A DNA stretch of 64,000 bases from MFD09286-c1 sp963701015 (GTDB lineage: Bacteria; Bacteroidota; Bacteroidia; Bacteroidales; DTGW01). The stretch covers positions 2,976,001-3,040,000 of the forward strand of contig OY969556.1 of assembly GCA_963701015.1 (NCBI GenBank), given 5' to 3'. How positions within the stretch are numbered: the first letter of the stretch is position 1; the number at the start of each line of letters is the position of its first letter. The notes under the pieces are model-generated. The model had not been told where the DNA came from, made no database searches, and worked only from the letters and a program-made list of their open reading frames with translations. Made by a program: the position numbers and the translations under genes. Shown here one piece after another: positions 17,036 to 25,743 of the stretch.

Positions 17036-18364
17036 TTACATTCCGCCACCTGATCTGCCTTTTATACGGCCAGATTTCATTAAACCATCATAATGGCGCA
17101 TAAGCAAATGACTTTCAATTTGTTGAAGTGTGTCAAGAATAACCCCAACTAAGATCAACAAACTTGTACCGCCATAAAAATGAGCAAACCCGCTTGTCAT
17201 ACCTGTCATGATAGCAAATGCAGGTAATATTGCAACAATTCCTAAGAATATTGCACCGGGTAATGTAATTTTTGACATTATAGAATCAATAAAGTCAGAA
17301 GTTTTCTTACCGGGTTTAACACCAGGTATAAATCCTCCGTTCTTTTTCATATCTTCAGCCATTTGATTAGGGTTTACAGTAATTGCAGTATAAAAATAAG
17401 TAAACACTATAATCAACATCATAAATGTAAAGTTATACCAAAACCCTGTAATTTGGGAAAATGCTGAAACAAATCCAGACATACTCGCTGATTTCGCATA
17501 ACTAGCCACAGTAATAGGTATAAACATTAATGCCTGTGCAAAAATAATTGGCATTACACCAGCAGCATTAACCTTTAATGGGATATACTGACGAACACCA
17601 CCATATTGTTTATTCCCAACTATTCGTTTTGCATATTGAACCGGAATTCTTCGTGTTCCTTGTATTAAAAGTATTACAGCTACAAAAACCATGAATAAAA
17701 CCACAATTTCAACTAAAAACACAACCAAGCCTCCACCTTTTTGTTCCAAACGAGAGGCAAATTCCTGGACAAATGCAGTAGGGAAACGAGCAATGATACC
17801 AATCATAATAATTAATGATATACCATTTCCGATGCCTTTTTCAGTTATTCGTTCACCTAACCACATTATAAAAACTGTACCAGCGGTAAGCAGAATTACA
17901 GCAGTTGGATAAAAGAACGAACCTCCAATAATAGCTTCGCCAGCAGTTACCCTTAAATTAGTTAAATATGCAGGTGCTTGTAATAATAAAACTAAAACTG
18001 TCAAATAACGTGTATGTTGGTTAATTTTACGACGACCGCTTTCTCCTTCTTTTTGTAATCTTTGGTAATAAGGAACAGCCATTCCCAACAACTGCATCAC
18101 AATTGACGCTGAAATATAAGGCATTACACCTAATGCAAAAACAGAGGCATTAGAAAATGCACCTCCTGAAAACATATCCAATAAACCCAAAACACCTTCA
18201 GCAGTTTGTCTATGTAACTGAGTAAGCAATGTTGGGTCAATTCCTGGTAATACTATATATGAACCTAACCTGTAAATTAAAATGATACCTATTGTATAAA
18301 GAATCCTAGCTCTTAGATCCTCTATCTTCCAGATATTTTTAATGGTTTCAATAAACTGTTTCAT
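17036..18364 (-). CDS. secY: Protein translocase subunit SecY
   Basis: SecY is the channel of the general secretion system in the inner membrane. The 442-aa protein has about ten hydrophobic segments. The first conserved region is RLGSYIVLPGIDPTLL, followed by the plug/TM2 segment GGAFSNASVFALGVMPYISA and the cytosolic-loop motif VQYAKRIVGNKQYGG used for ribosome/SecA contact. The C-terminal half ends in a short basic tail KSGRIKGRSGGGM. Its ATG overlaps the rplO stop (TAATG), so the two are translationally coupled. map follows after 16 bases. Confidence 0.98.
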   Translation of the reverse strand: MKQFIETIKNIWKIEDLRARILYTIGIILIYRLGSYIVLPGIDPTLLTQLHRQTAEGVLGLLDMFSGGAFSNASVFALGVMPYISASIVMQLLGMAVPYYQRLQKEGESGRRKINQHTRYLTVLVLLLQAPAYLTNLRVTAGEAIIGGSFFYPTAVILLTAGTVFIMWLGERITEKGIGNGISLIIMIGIIARFPTAFVQEFASRLEQKGGGLVVFLVEIVVLFMVFVAVILLIQGTRRIPVQYAKRIVGNKQYGGVRQYIPLKVNAAGVMPIIFAQALMFIPITVASYAKSASMSGFVSAFSQITGFWYNFTFMMLIIVFTYFYTAITVNPNQMAEDMKKNGGFIPGVKPGKKTSDFIDSIMSKITLPGAIFLGIVAILPAFAIMTGMTSGFAHFYGGTSLLILVGVILDTLQQIESHLLMRHYDGLMKSGRIKGRSGGGM

Positions 18365-18813
18365 TAATCATTAAGTTTTGCAACGGTTCCATTAAGTGCC
18401 TGAATTGCGGCTTCTGCTGATTTTGAAAAAGCGTGTGCTTTAACATTAAGTTTTGCTTTTAATTGGCCTTTACCAAGAATTTTAACTAAACTATGTTTGT
18501 GAATTAAACCTGCTTCGAAAAGTACATCAGGTGTAATATCAGAAATTCCTTTATCAGCTAAACCTTGTAAAACTTCAATATTGATAGCTTTAAATTCAAC
18601 CCTGTTTATATTTGTAAACCCAAATTTAGGTAAACGACGTTGCATAGGCATTTGACCGCCTTCAAAACCTCTTTTCTTGGAATATCCAGAACGTGATTTA
18701 GCGCCTTTATGTCCTCTTCCGGAAGTACCGCCATCAGTAGAACCTTGCCCTCTTCCAAGTCGTTTGTTATCTTTTACTGAACCTGATGCAGGTTTTAAAT
18801 TACTTAAATTCAT
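18364..18813 (-). CDS. rplO: 50S ribosomal protein L15
   Basis: L15 is a late-assembly protein of the large subunit. I chose the ATG at 18813, giving 149 aa starting MNLSNLKPASGSVKDNKRLG, which matches the family start. The frame extends 11 codons upstream but those residues are unlike L15. The Gly/Arg-rich N-terminal half (GRGQGSTDGGTSGRGHKGAK) that threads into 23S rRNA is followed by the globular C-terminal domain. The stop overlaps the secY ATG by one base, and rpmD precedes it by 45 bases. Confidence 0.96.
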   Translation of the reverse strand: MNLSNLKPASGSVKDNKRLGRGQGSTDGGTSGRGHKGAKSRSGYSKKRGFEGGQMPMQRRLPKFGFTNINRVEFKAINIEVLQGLADKGISDITPDVLFEAGLIHKHSLVKILGKGQLKAKLNVKAHAFSKSAEAAIQALNGTVAKLND

Positions 18814-18858
18814 GATATTTTTATTGGTTGTTCGTTGTAAATACAACTACATTCATTT

Positions 18859-19038
18859 CTATAACTTTTCAATTTGGACCATATGGTTAACTTTTGAAAC
18901 CATTCCTAAAAAAACAGCAGTTTCTTCAACTTCAACACTACTTGTTCTCTTTTTTAGCCCTAAAGCTTCAAGTGTTCTTTGTTGTCTTTTGGTAGAACCA
19001 CTTTTCCCTTTAATTAAAGTAACTTTAATTTTACCCAT
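18859..19038 (-). CDS. rpmD: 50S ribosomal protein L30
   Basis: A 59-aa gene reading MGKIKVTLIKGKSGSTKRQQ, then RTLEALGLKKRTSSVEVEE and ending MVQIEKL. This is the bacterial L30 fold with its Lys/Gln-rich rRNA-binding loop and conserved TLEALGL. It is small enough to be missed by length filters. It sits between rpsE (17 bases) and rplO (45 bases), the normal spc position, so identity is secure. Confidence 0.97.
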   Translation of the reverse strand: MGKIKVTLIKGKSGSTKRQQRTLEALGLKKRTSSVEVEETAVFLGMVSKVNHMVQIEKL

Positions 19039-19055
19039 TGTTTTTAAAACAATTA

Positions 19056-19574
19056 TTATCCTTTAAATACTCTTTCTACTGATATTCCTCTTGAATAAGC
19101 AACTTTAATAGGGTCGCGCAATTCTAACAATGCCCTAAATGTAGCTTTAACAAGGTTATGCGGATTTGATGAACCCTTTGATTTTGCAAGTACATCATGA
19201 ATTCCAACGCTTTCAAGTACAGCGCGCATAGCACCTCCAGCTTTTACGCCAGTACCACCAGAAGCTGGTTTTAGAAATACATTAGCACCCCCAAATTTAG
19301 CATATTGTTCATGCGGAATTGTTCCTTTAAAAATCGGAACCTTAATAAGGTTTTTCTTTGCATCTTCAATTCCTTTCGAAATTGCAGTAGTCACTTCATT
19401 GGCTTTACCTAAACCATAACCAACAACACCATTTTCATTGCCAACAACAACAATTGCTGAAAAACTAAATGTTCTACCACCTTTGGTAACTTTGGTTACA
19501 CGCTGGATACTAACCAACCTGTCTTTTAAATCAATGTCGGTAGTTCTTACTCTACGAATAGCGTTTTCTGACAT
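19056..19574 (-). CDS. rpsE: 30S ribosomal protein S5
   Basis: S5 is a decoding-fidelity protein on the solvent side of the 30S body. The 172-aa protein has the N-terminal double-stranded-RNA-binding-like domain signature (VQRV-type sequence IQRVTKVTKGGRTFSFSA, then GNENGVVGYGLGKANEV) and the C-terminal S5 domain with KPASGGTGVKAGGAMRAVLE. It lies 6 bases after rplR and 17 bases before rpmD. Length and motifs are normal. Confidence 0.98.
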   Translation of the reverse strand: MSENAIRRVRTTDIDLKDRLVSIQRVTKVTKGGRTFSFSAIVVVGNENGVVGYGLGKANEVTTAISKGIEDAKKNLIKVPIFKGTIPHEQYAKFGGANVFLKPASGGTGVKAGGAMRAVLESVGIHDVLAKSKGSSNPHNLVKATFRALLELRDPIKVAYSRGISVERVFKG

Positions 19575-19580
19575 AAATTA

Positions 19581-19940
19581 TTAAAATTTAAGACCGCCTT
19601 CACGGGCAGCGTCTGCTAATACTTTTACTCTTCCATGATAAAGGTAACCATTGCGATCAAAAACAACTTCTTTGATTCCCTTTTCTAATGCAACTTCAGC
19701 AATTTTTTTGCCTACTAATTTTGCCTGATCTGCTTTTATTCCTTTAGCAATTTCAGCAATTTCCTTTTTTGTTGAAGAAACTGAAGCAAGTGTTTTACCT
19801 GCAATATCATCAATTACCTGCACATAAATTTGTTTGTTACTGCGGAAAACCGTTAAACGAGGTTTTTCAGCAGTACCGGATAATCTTTTTTTAATCCTGT
19901 GCTTAATTCGTATTCTTCTTTCGAATTTTGTTAAAGACAT
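19581..19940 (-). CDS. rplR: 50S ribosomal protein L18
   Basis: L18 binds 5S rRNA with L5 and links it to the 23S rRNA. The 119-aa protein shows FERRIRIKHRIKKRLSG, then PRLTVFRSNKQIYVQVIDD and the C-terminal FDRNGYLYHGRVKVLADAAR typical of the family. It lies between rplF (21 bases) and rpsE (6 bases) in the standard spc order. Confidence 0.98.
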   Translation of the reverse strand: MSLTKFERRIRIKHRIKKRLSGTAEKPRLTVFRSNKQIYVQVIDDIAGKTLASVSSTKKEIAEIAKGIKADQAKLVGKKIAEVALEKGIKEVVFDRNGYLYHGRVKVLADAAREGGLKF

Positions 19941-19961
19941 ATCTTTAATTTTTTACTTTAC

Positions 19962-20519
19962 TTACTTTGCACCAGCTGTTTTTCCAGCTTTTCTTCTAAT
20001 GTTTTCACCAACAAACTTAATACCTTTTCCTTTGTATGGTTCTGGTTTCCTGAGCGACCTGATTTTTGCAGCAACAGTTCCCAATAATTGTTTATCTGCA
20101 CAAGTTAAAGTAACAATAGGATTTGCTCTTTTTTCAGTTTTGGTTTCAACTTTAATTTCTTTTGGAAGTTGAAATAATACTTCATGTGAATATCCAAGGC
20201 TCATTTCTAAATTTTGACCTTTGGCTTCAGCACGATAACCAACACCAACCAATTCCTGTTCAACTTTAAAGCCTTCCGAAACACCTTTTACCATATTAGC
20301 AATAAGTGAACGGTACAAGCCATGCATTGAACGATGTCTTTTCTGTTCAGTGGGACGTGTTACTATAATTTCATTATTTTCAATAGCTACCTTAATATCC
20401 GGGTCAACTTTTTGTTTTAATTCACCCAATGCACCTTTAACGGTAACAATATTTGAATTATCAACAGTTAAAGTAACTCCTTTTGGTACGCTTATCGGTA
20501 ATTTTCCAATCCTTGACAT
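19962..20519 (-). CDS. rplF: 50S ribosomal protein L6
   Basis: L6 is a two-domain protein near the sarcin-ricin loop and factor-binding site. The 185-aa sequence starts MSRIGKLPISVPKGVTLTV, has the repeat-joining segment KGVSEGFKVEQELVGVGYRA, and ends with the signature PEPYKGKGIKFVGENIRRKA followed by a short Lys-rich tail. It lies 18 bases downstream of rpsH and 21 bases before rplR. Confidence 0.98.
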   Translation of the reverse strand: MSRIGKLPISVPKGVTLTVDNSNIVTVKGALGELKQKVDPDIKVAIENNEIIVTRPTEQKRHRSMHGLYRSLIANMVKGVSEGFKVEQELVGVGYRAEAKGQNLEMSLGYSHEVLFQLPKEIKVETKTEKRANPIVTLTCADKQLLGTVAAKIRSLRKPEPYKGKGIKFVGENIRRKAGKTAGAK

Positions 20520-20537
20520 TATTGTTTTCCTCCGATA

Positions 20538-20933
20538 TTAATATACATAGCATAAAACTTCACCGCCAATATTTTTTGTTCGGGCTTCTTTATCGGTCAT
20601 TACACCTTGTGAAGTGGAAATTATTGCAATTCCCAATCCATTAAGAACCCTTGGCATTTTTTCATGGCCTGCATAATTACGCAAACCTGGGCGGCTAACT
20701 CGTTGTATTGACTTGATAGCAGATTTCCTGTCTTCAGGATTATATTTCAATGCTATTTTAATAATCCCCTGAAGGCCCTGATCTTCGAATTTGTAATTCA
20801 GAATATAACCTTTATCGAATAGGATTTTGGTTATTTCCTTTTTCAGATTCGATGCAGGTATCTCAACGATACGGTGATTAGCTTTAATAGCGTTTCTTAC
20901 GCGTGTTAGTAAATCTGCAATAGGATCTGTCAT
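20538..20933 (-). CDS. rpsH: 30S ribosomal protein S8
   Basis: S8 is a central-domain 16S rRNA-binding protein and, in several bacteria, the translational regulator of the spc operon. The 131-aa protein has the start MTDPIADLLTRVRNAIKANH, the middle segment RKSAIKSIQRVSRPGLRNYA, and the C-terminal signature GIAIISTSQGVMTDKEART followed by GGEVLCYVY. It lies between rpsN (21 bases) and rplF (18 bases). Confidence 0.98.
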   Translation of the reverse strand: MTDPIADLLTRVRNAIKANHRIVEIPASNLKKEITKILFDKGYILNYKFEDQGLQGIIKIALKYNPEDRKSAIKSIQRVSRPGLRNYAGHEKMPRVLNGLGIAIISTSQGVMTDKEARTKNIGGEVLCYVY

Positions 20934-20954
20934 TTTTTTATTTCTTTAATATAA

Positions 20955-21224
20955 TTACCAACTTGCTTTTTTAACTCCTGGAATAAGGCCTTTTGAAGCC
21001 ATTTCGCGAAACTGGATACGGCTAATACCAAACTGACGCATATATCCTTTTGGACGTCCAGTGATCATACACCTATTATGGTATCTAATTGGATTTGAAT
21101 TTTTGGGTAAAAGTTGCAACCCAACCTGATCGCCTTCCAATTTAAGTTTTGCCCTTTTTTCAGCATATTTTTCAATAAGTTTTTTACGCTTAACCTCGCG
21201 GGCTTTCATTGATTCTTTAGCCAT
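20955..21224 (-). CDS. rpsN: 30S ribosomal protein S14, zinc-free long form
   Basis: S14 is in the 30S head. At 89 aa this is the long form without the CxxC...CxxC zinc ribbon; the single Cys lies in NRCMITGRPKGYMRQFGISR, which is the family signature region. The end GLIPGVKKASW is typical. The use of zinc-free S14 and L36 in the same cluster is what one expects in Bacteroidota. It follows rplE by 6 bases. Confidence 0.97.
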   Translation of the reverse strand: MAKESMKAREVKRKKLIEKYAEKRAKLKLEGDQVGLQLLPKNSNPIRYHNRCMITGRPKGYMRQFGISRIQFREMASKGLIPGVKKASW

Positions 21225-21230
21225 ATCTAA

Positions 21231-21788
21231 TTATTTCTTTTTTGCAATTTTAAATGGAATTCCAAATTCCCTAAGCAAAGCCAAACCTTCTTCATCACTT
21301 TTTGCTGTGGTAATGAAACTAATTTCCATTCCCATTACTTTAGTAATTTTGTCGATATCAATTTCAGGGAAAATAATTTGTTCAGTTAAACCTAATGTGT
21401 AATTGCCACGTCCATCAAATTTTGCATTAACACCTTTAAAGTCGCGAATACGTGGAAGAGCCACATTTATAAGTCTTTCTAAAAATTCAAACATAGTATC
21501 CTGACGAAGTGTTACTTTAACACCAATTGGCATTTTACTTCTCAGTTTGAAGTTTGAAATATCTTTCTTTGCAAATGTTTGAATAGCTTTTTGACCACTA
21601 ATATTTGTTAACTCATTAAGAGCAACTTCAATTAATTTTTTATCAGCAACAGCTGCTCCAACTCCTTGATTTATAACAATCTTTTCAAGTTTTGGCACTT
21701 GCATTACACTGCTGTAATTGAATTCTTTTTTTAAAGTAGGAATTACATCCTCTTTATATTTACGCTTAAGATTAGGAATGTAGCTCAT
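21231..21788 (-). CDS. rplE: 50S ribosomal protein L5
   Basis: L5 binds 5S rRNA and contacts P-site tRNA. The 185-aa protein shows the start MSYIPNLKRKYKEDVIPTL, the signature LEKIVINQGVGAAVADKK, the segment MPIGVKVTLRQDTMFEFLER, and near the end FPEIDIDKITKVMGMEISFI. Its start codon overlaps the rplX stop by one base, so translation is likely coupled. rpsN follows after 6 bases. Confidence 0.98.
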   Translation of the reverse strand: MSYIPNLKRKYKEDVIPTLKKEFNYSSVMQVPKLEKIVINQGVGAAVADKKLIEVALNELTNISGQKAIQTFAKKDISNFKLRSKMPIGVKVTLRQDTMFEFLERLINVALPRIRDFKGVNAKFDGRGNYTLGLTEQIIFPEIDIDKITKVMGMEISFITTAKSDEEGLALLREFGIPFKIAKKK

Positions 21789-22111
21789 TATTTTATTTCC
21801 TCCCCTGATTTTTTAGCGTATCTCACTAGTTTATTATTTTCATTCATACGGCGTCCAATTCGAGTTGCTGTACCTGATTTAGGATCAACAACATTTAAAT
21901 TTGAAATATGAACAGCTGCCTCTTTTTTAATAATGCCTCCTTGTGGTGATTGAGCATTTGGCTTGGTATGTTTAGATACCATATTTACACCTTCCACAAT
22001 AGCTTTGTTCTTTTCGCGGATCACTTCCAAAACCCTACCTTGCTGACCTTTACTTTCGCCTGCATTAATGATTACGGTGTCGCCTTTTTTTATGTGCAAT
22101 TTAGTTTGCAT
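21788..22111 (-). CDS. rplX: 50S ribosomal protein L24
   Basis: L24 is an assembly initiator for the large subunit. The 107-aa protein carries the KOW motif near the N terminus (KKGDTVIINAGESKGQQGRV) followed by the conserved VEGVNMVSKHTKPNAQSPQG and a late RIGRRMNENNKLVRYAKKSG. The stop overlaps the rplE start by one base, and rplN lies 20 bases upstream. Confidence 0.98.
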   Translation of the reverse strand: MQTKLHIKKGDTVIINAGESKGQQGRVLEVIREKNKAIVEGVNMVSKHTKPNAQSPQGGIIKKEAAVHISNLNVVDPKSGTATRIGRRMNENNKLVRYAKKSGEEIK

Positions 22112-22131
22112 TGATACTGATAATTTGAAAA

Positions 22132-22497
22132 TTAAAGTACTTCGGGTGCCAATGAAACAATTTTCATATAACTGTCACGTAATTCACGGGCAACCGGTCC
22201 GAAGATACGTGTGCCGCGAATTTCGTCGGCATTATTTAATAATACAACAGCGTTGTCATCGAACCTGATATAGGTACCATCCTGTCGCTTGATTTCTTTT
22301 TTTGTACGAACAATAACTGCTTTGCTTACTGTACCCTTTTTTACTTCACCCGATGGTAATGCACTTTTAACTGCTACCACAATTTTATCGCCAACGCTGG
22401 CATAACGCCTGCGTGTGCCTCCTAGAACACGGATGCAGAGTACTTCTTTAGCTCCACTGTTATCGGCTACTGCTAATCTACTTTCCTGCTGTATCAT
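22132..22497 (-). CDS. rplN: 50S ribosomal protein L14
   Basis: L14 takes part in intersubunit bridges and is the docking site for the silencing factor RsfS. The 121-aa protein starts MIQQESRLAVADNSGAKEVL, contains the family signature around KEIKRQDGTYIRFDDNAVVL, and ends GTRIFGPVARELRD plus the short tail. It lies 2 bases from rpsQ and 20 from rplX. Nothing is unusual. Confidence 0.98.
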   Translation of the reverse strand: MIQQESRLAVADNSGAKEVLCIRVLGGTRRRYASVGDKIVVAVKSALPSGEVKKGTVSKAVIVRTKKEIKRQDGTYIRFDDNAVVLLNNADEIRGTRIFGPVARELRDSYMKIVSLAPEVL

Positions 22498-22499
22498 AA

Positions 22500-22757
22500 T
22501 TATTTAACTTTCTCAACTATTTCGACTAATCTCCACCTTTTCGACTTGGACAATGGCCTGGTTTCCATTATCTTTACAGTATCGCCAATACTACAAGTAT
22601 TGGTTTCGTCGTGTGCATAAAGCTTTGATGTTTTATTCACAAATTTTCCGTAAATAGGGTGTTTCATTTTCCGTTTTACAGAAACGACGATGGTTTTTTC
22701 CATCTTATTGCTTACAACAACGCCAACACGTTCCTTGCGCAAGTTTCTATCTTCCAT
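22500..22757 (-). CDS. rpsQ: 30S ribosomal protein S17
   Basis: S17 is a primary 16S rRNA-binding OB-fold protein. The 85-aa sequence contains RKERVGVVVSNKMEKTIVVS and the signature GDTVKIMETRPLSKSKRWRL. It lies between rpmC (10 bases) and rplN (2 bases). Length is usual for Bacteroidota. Confidence 0.98.
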   Translation of the reverse strand: MEDRNLRKERVGVVVSNKMEKTIVVSVKRKMKHPIYGKFVNKTSKLYAHDETNTCSIGDTVKIMETRPLSKSKRWRLVEIVEKVK

Positions 22758-22767
22758 CGTATAGTAT

Positions 22768-22971
22768 TTATTTCTTTGTTTCTTTTAATTGTCTTGTGCG
22801 CAATTCAGTTTTCATTCTCGCAATATCTTTGCGCACAACTTTTATTTTCATTGGATTATCCAAAGGAGATACTGCATGGTTCATGCGAAGTTTAATGAGT
22901 GTACCTTCTTCGGCATCTACCCTTTCTTCTACTTCCTTTGTAGTTAATTCCCTAATTTCGCTGGTTTTCAT
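22768..22971 (-). CDS. rpmC: 50S ribosomal protein L29
   Basis: L29 is a two-helix protein at the tunnel exit that helps form the docking site for trigger factor and SRP. I chose the ATG at 22971 (67 aa, start MKTSEIRELTTKEVEERVDA), which matches the family. A longer frame from 23007 would overlap the end of rplP and add unrelated residues. The C-terminal helix has the conserved RKDIARMKTELRTRQL. It lies 4 bases after rplP. Confidence 0.95.
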   Translation of the reverse strand: MKTSEIRELTTKEVEERVDAEEGTLIKLRMNHAVSPLDNPMKIKVVRKDIARMKTELRTRQLKETKK

Positions 22972-22975
22972 TCTA

Positions 22976-23401
22976 TTAAACTGTTTCGGAATAATCTCTT
23001 CTAACAATAAATTTTGTCGTTACCGGAAGTTTCTGAGCTCCTAAGCGTAATGCTTCCTTTGCAACTTCCAACGGAACACCTTCAATTTCAATTAATATAC
23101 GACCAGGAGTAACCGGTGCAACAAATCCCTCAGGAGCACCTTTTCCTTTACCCATACGTACTTCCGCAGGCTTTTTTGTGATAGGTTTATCAGGGAATAT
23201 ACGAATCCAAACCTGACCTTCACGTTTCATATGACGGCTAACTGCCTGACGTGCTGCTTCTAACTGACGTCCGGTAATCCATGTTGTTTCTTCGGACTTG
23301 ATAGCAAATGAACCAAATGAGATAGTATTGCCACGTTGTGCAACGCCTTTCATTCTACCCTTTTGCTGTCTTCTAAATTTTGTTTTTTTCGGTTGTAACA
23401 T
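22976..23401 (-). CDS. rplP: 50S ribosomal protein L16
   Basis: L16 shapes the A-site region of the peptidyl-transferase centre. The 141-aa protein starts MLQPKKTKFRRQQKGRMKGV, contains the first signature near RQLEAARQAVSRHMKREGQV, and the second RMGKGKGAPEGFVAPVTPGR. The order rpsC-rplP-rpmC is standard. It begins 24 bases after the rpsC stop. Confidence 0.98.
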   Translation of the reverse strand: MLQPKKTKFRRQQKGRMKGVAQRGNTISFGSFAIKSEETTWITGRQLEAARQAVSRHMKREGQVWIRIFPDKPITKKPAEVRMGKGKGAPEGFVAPVTPGRILIEIEGVPLEVAKEALRLGAQKLPVTTKFIVRRDYSETV

Positions 23402-23425
23402 TGTGAAAATGTATTATGCTATACC

Positions 23426-24169
23426 TTATTTTCTTCTTTTACCTTTAAAATCTCTATCTCTGTCGTTACGTTCCCTGCCACCTTCATTGCCACCTTTTGC
23501 AGGTTTCTGATTTTTCAATCCAATGTTTGGTGCCAAATCACGTTTTCCAAATACTTCACCATTACAAATCCATACCTTTACGCCAAGACAACCAACTTTT
23601 GTATGTGCTTCACCTAAAGCATAATCAATATCAGCGCGGAAAGTATGTAATGGAATACGACCTTCTTTTAACATTTCAGTACGAGCCATTTCAGCGCCAC
23701 CTAAACGACCAGAAACCATAACTTTAATACCTTCAGCACCCATACGCATTGTAGATGCCATAGCCATTTTAATTGCACGTCTGTAGGAAATTTTCCCTTC
23801 AACCTGCCGAGCAATATTATTTGCTACAATATTTGCATCAAGTTCAGGACGTTTTACCTCAAATATGTTAATTTGAACTTCCTTATTGGTGATTTTCTTT
23901 AATTCTTCCTTTAATTTATCAACTTCCTGTCCGCCTTTTCCAATAATAATACCCGGACGAGCAGTGTTCACTGTAACTGTAATAAGTTTTAAAGTACGTT
24001 CAATTATAATTTTTGAAAGACTAGCTTTAGCTAAACGTGCACTTAAATACTCTCTTATTTTTGTATCTTCAACTAATTTGCTAGCATAATTTCTGCCACC
24101 ATACCAATTAGAATCCCAGCCTTTGATGATTCCTAACCTATTTGAAATCGGGTTGACTTTTTGTCCCAT
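23426..24169 (-). CDS. rpsC: 30S ribosomal protein S3
   Basis: S3 lies at the mRNA entry channel and has helicase-like activity with S4 and S5. The 247-aa protein has the start MGQKVNPISNRLGIIKGWDS, the KH domain with ARPGIIIGKGGQEVDKLKEE, and the C-terminal S3 domain with GLAEM-type sequence GRLGGAEMARTEMLKEGRIP. The tail from about residue 220 is a low-complexity Gly/Arg/Asp/Lys extension, probably disordered. It lies 3 bases after rplV. Confidence 0.98.
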   Translation of the reverse strand: MGQKVNPISNRLGIIKGWDSNWYGGRNYASKLVEDTKIREYLSARLAKASLSKIIIERTLKLITVTVNTARPGIIIGKGGQEVDKLKEELKKITNKEVQINIFEVKRPELDANIVANNIARQVEGKISYRRAIKMAMASTMRMGAEGIKVMVSGRLGGAEMARTEMLKEGRIPLHTFRADIDYALGEAHTKVGCLGVKVWICNGEVFGKRDLAPNIGLKNQKPAKGGNEGGRERNDRDRDFKGKRRK

Positions 24170-24172
24170 GAA

Positions 24173-24586
24173 TTAATTTGTTTGAACTGCGTTATTTACC
24201 GATTCTACTACTAATGTAACATGATTAGATCTTTTTCTGACCCTATAACCACGACCTTGTGGAGCCGGGCGAAGCCTTTTTAACATTCGGCCACTGTCAA
24301 CATTTACTTGTTTTACAACTAAATGAGCATCTTCCAAACGAACACCTTCGTTTTTAGCTTGCCAGTTAGCAATAGCAGACATAAGTAATTTTTCTACCCT
24401 GGCTGCTACTTCTTTATTAGAAAACTTTAAAACATTTAGAGCCTTATTTACTTCTATTCCACGAATCATATCTACTACAAGCCTCATTTTACGAGGAGAT
24501 GTAGGACAGTTTTTTAAAACTGCCAAGGATTTTTCCTTTTTGGCTTCCTTCAAGCGATTCGCCATATTTCTTTTACGTGCACCCAT
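24173..24586 (-). CDS. rplV: 50S ribosomal protein L22
   Basis: L22 lines the nascent-peptide exit tunnel. The 137-aa protein has LKNCPTSPRKMRLVVDMIRG near residues 25-44 and the family signature region around HLVVKQVNVDSGRMLKRLRP, followed by the beta-hairpin segment APQGRGYRVRKRSNHVTLVV. I kept the first ATG because the family start MGARK is present. It lies 33 bases after rpsS and 3 bases before rpsC. Confidence 0.98.
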   Translation of the reverse strand: MGARKRNMANRLKEAKKEKSLAVLKNCPTSPRKMRLVVDMIRGIEVNKALNVLKFSNKEVAARVEKLLMSAIANWQAKNEGVRLEDAHLVVKQVNVDSGRMLKRLRPAPQGRGYRVRKRSNHVTLVVESVNNAVQTN

Positions 24587-24619
24587 TTCAGTAAGCTGAA
24601 TGTTGTAATTTTATAATTA

Positions 24620-24889
24620 TTAATCTTTTCTATTGCCGCTATGTCCGCGGAAAGTGCGAGTTGGAGCAAATTCACCTAATTTGTGACCAACCATATTTTC
24701 CGTTACATAAACCGGTATGAATTTATTTCCATTATGAACAGCAACTGTGTGTCCTACAAAATCAGGAGAAATAACTGAAGCCCTAGCCCATGTTTTTACA
24801 ACTGACTTTTTTGTAGTTTGGTTCATTGACAAAACTTTCTTCTCTAATTTGAAGTTAATATATGGTCCCTTTTTAAGTGAACGGCTCAT
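24620..24889 (-). CDS. rpsS: 30S ribosomal protein S19
   Basis: S19 forms a head complex with S13 that contacts the A-site finger. The 89-aa protein starts MSRSLKKGPYINFKLEKKVL and has the signature region NGNKFIPVYVTENMVGHKLG followed by EFAPTRTFRGH. It lies between rplB (20 bases) and rplV (33 bases). Confidence 0.98.
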   Translation of the reverse strand: MSRSLKKGPYINFKLEKKVLSMNQTTKKSVVKTWARASVISPDFVGHTVAVHNGNKFIPVYVTENMVGHKLGEFAPTRTFRGHSGNRKD

Positions 24890-24909
24890 AGCTTATATTA
24901 TATAGAAAA

Positions 24910-25734
24910 TTATTTCTTTCTTCTTTCAATTATATACTTATTCGAATCTTTGTTTTTCCAGCGCGTTTTGTATCCTTTAGCTGGTAAACCTTTACGTGAA
25001 CGTGGATGACCTCCGGAAGCACGACCTTCGCCACCACCCATTGGATGATCAACCGGGTTCATTGCAACCCCACGATTTCTAGGACGACGACCTAGCCAAC
25101 GTAAACGACCTGCCTTTCCAAGTTTTTCGTTACTGTGATCAGAATTTGAAACAGCACCAACAGTAGCACGACAAGTAACTAAAACCATTCGTGTTTCACC
25201 TGAAGGCAGCTTAATGATAGCAAATTTACCATCGCGTGATGTAAGCTGCGCATAAGAACCAGCACTTCTAGCTAAAGTTCCTCCCTGACCCGGGCGTAGT
25301 TCAACATTATGAATTATTGTACCTAATGGTATTTCCCCTAATGGCAAAGTATTTCCAATTTCAGGAGCAATACCTGAGCCACTTTCTATTTTTTGTCCTA
25401 CTTGCAAACCTGATGGAGCAAGAATATATCTTTTTTCACCATCGGAGTAAGTAAGTAATGCAATACGTGCAGTACGGTTTGGATCGTATTCAACGCTACT
25501 AACAGTTGCAGCAACGCCATCTTTGTTTCTCAAAAAATCGATAATACGATACATTCTTTTATGACCGCCGCCTATATAGCGCATTGTCATTTTACCGGTA
25601 TTGTTTCTTCCACCGCTGCTTTTAATAGGAAGCAATAACGACTTTTCTGGAGTTACTTTAGTAATCTCTGCAAAGTCAACTGCAATTTTACCTCTTTGCC
25701 CTGGTGTAACCGGTTTAAATTTCTTTAAGCCCAT
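24910..25734 (-). CDS. rplB: 50S ribosomal protein L2
   Basis: L2 is a primary 23S rRNA-binding protein needed for subunit association and peptidyl transfer. The 274-aa protein has GGGHKRMYRIIDF in the N-terminal RNA-binding domain, the middle segment VGQKIESGSGIAPEIGNTLP, and the C-terminal RGVAMNPVDHPMGGGEGR with the conserved His of the active-site region. It lies 9 bases after rplW. Confidence 0.98.
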   Translation of the reverse strand: MGLKKFKPVTPGQRGKIAVDFAEITKVTPEKSLLLPIKSSGGRNNTGKMTMRYIGGGHKRMYRIIDFLRNKDGVAATVSSVEYDPNRTARIALLTYSDGEKRYILAPSGLQVGQKIESGSGIAPEIGNTLPLGEIPLGTIIHNVELRPGQGGTLARSAGSYAQLTSRDGKFAIIKLPSGETRMVLVTCRATVGAVSNSDHSNEKLGKAGRLRWLGRRPRNRGVAMNPVDHPMGGGEGRASGGHPRSRKGLPAKGYKTRWKNKDSNKYIIERRKK

Positions 25735-25743
25735 TGTTGATTG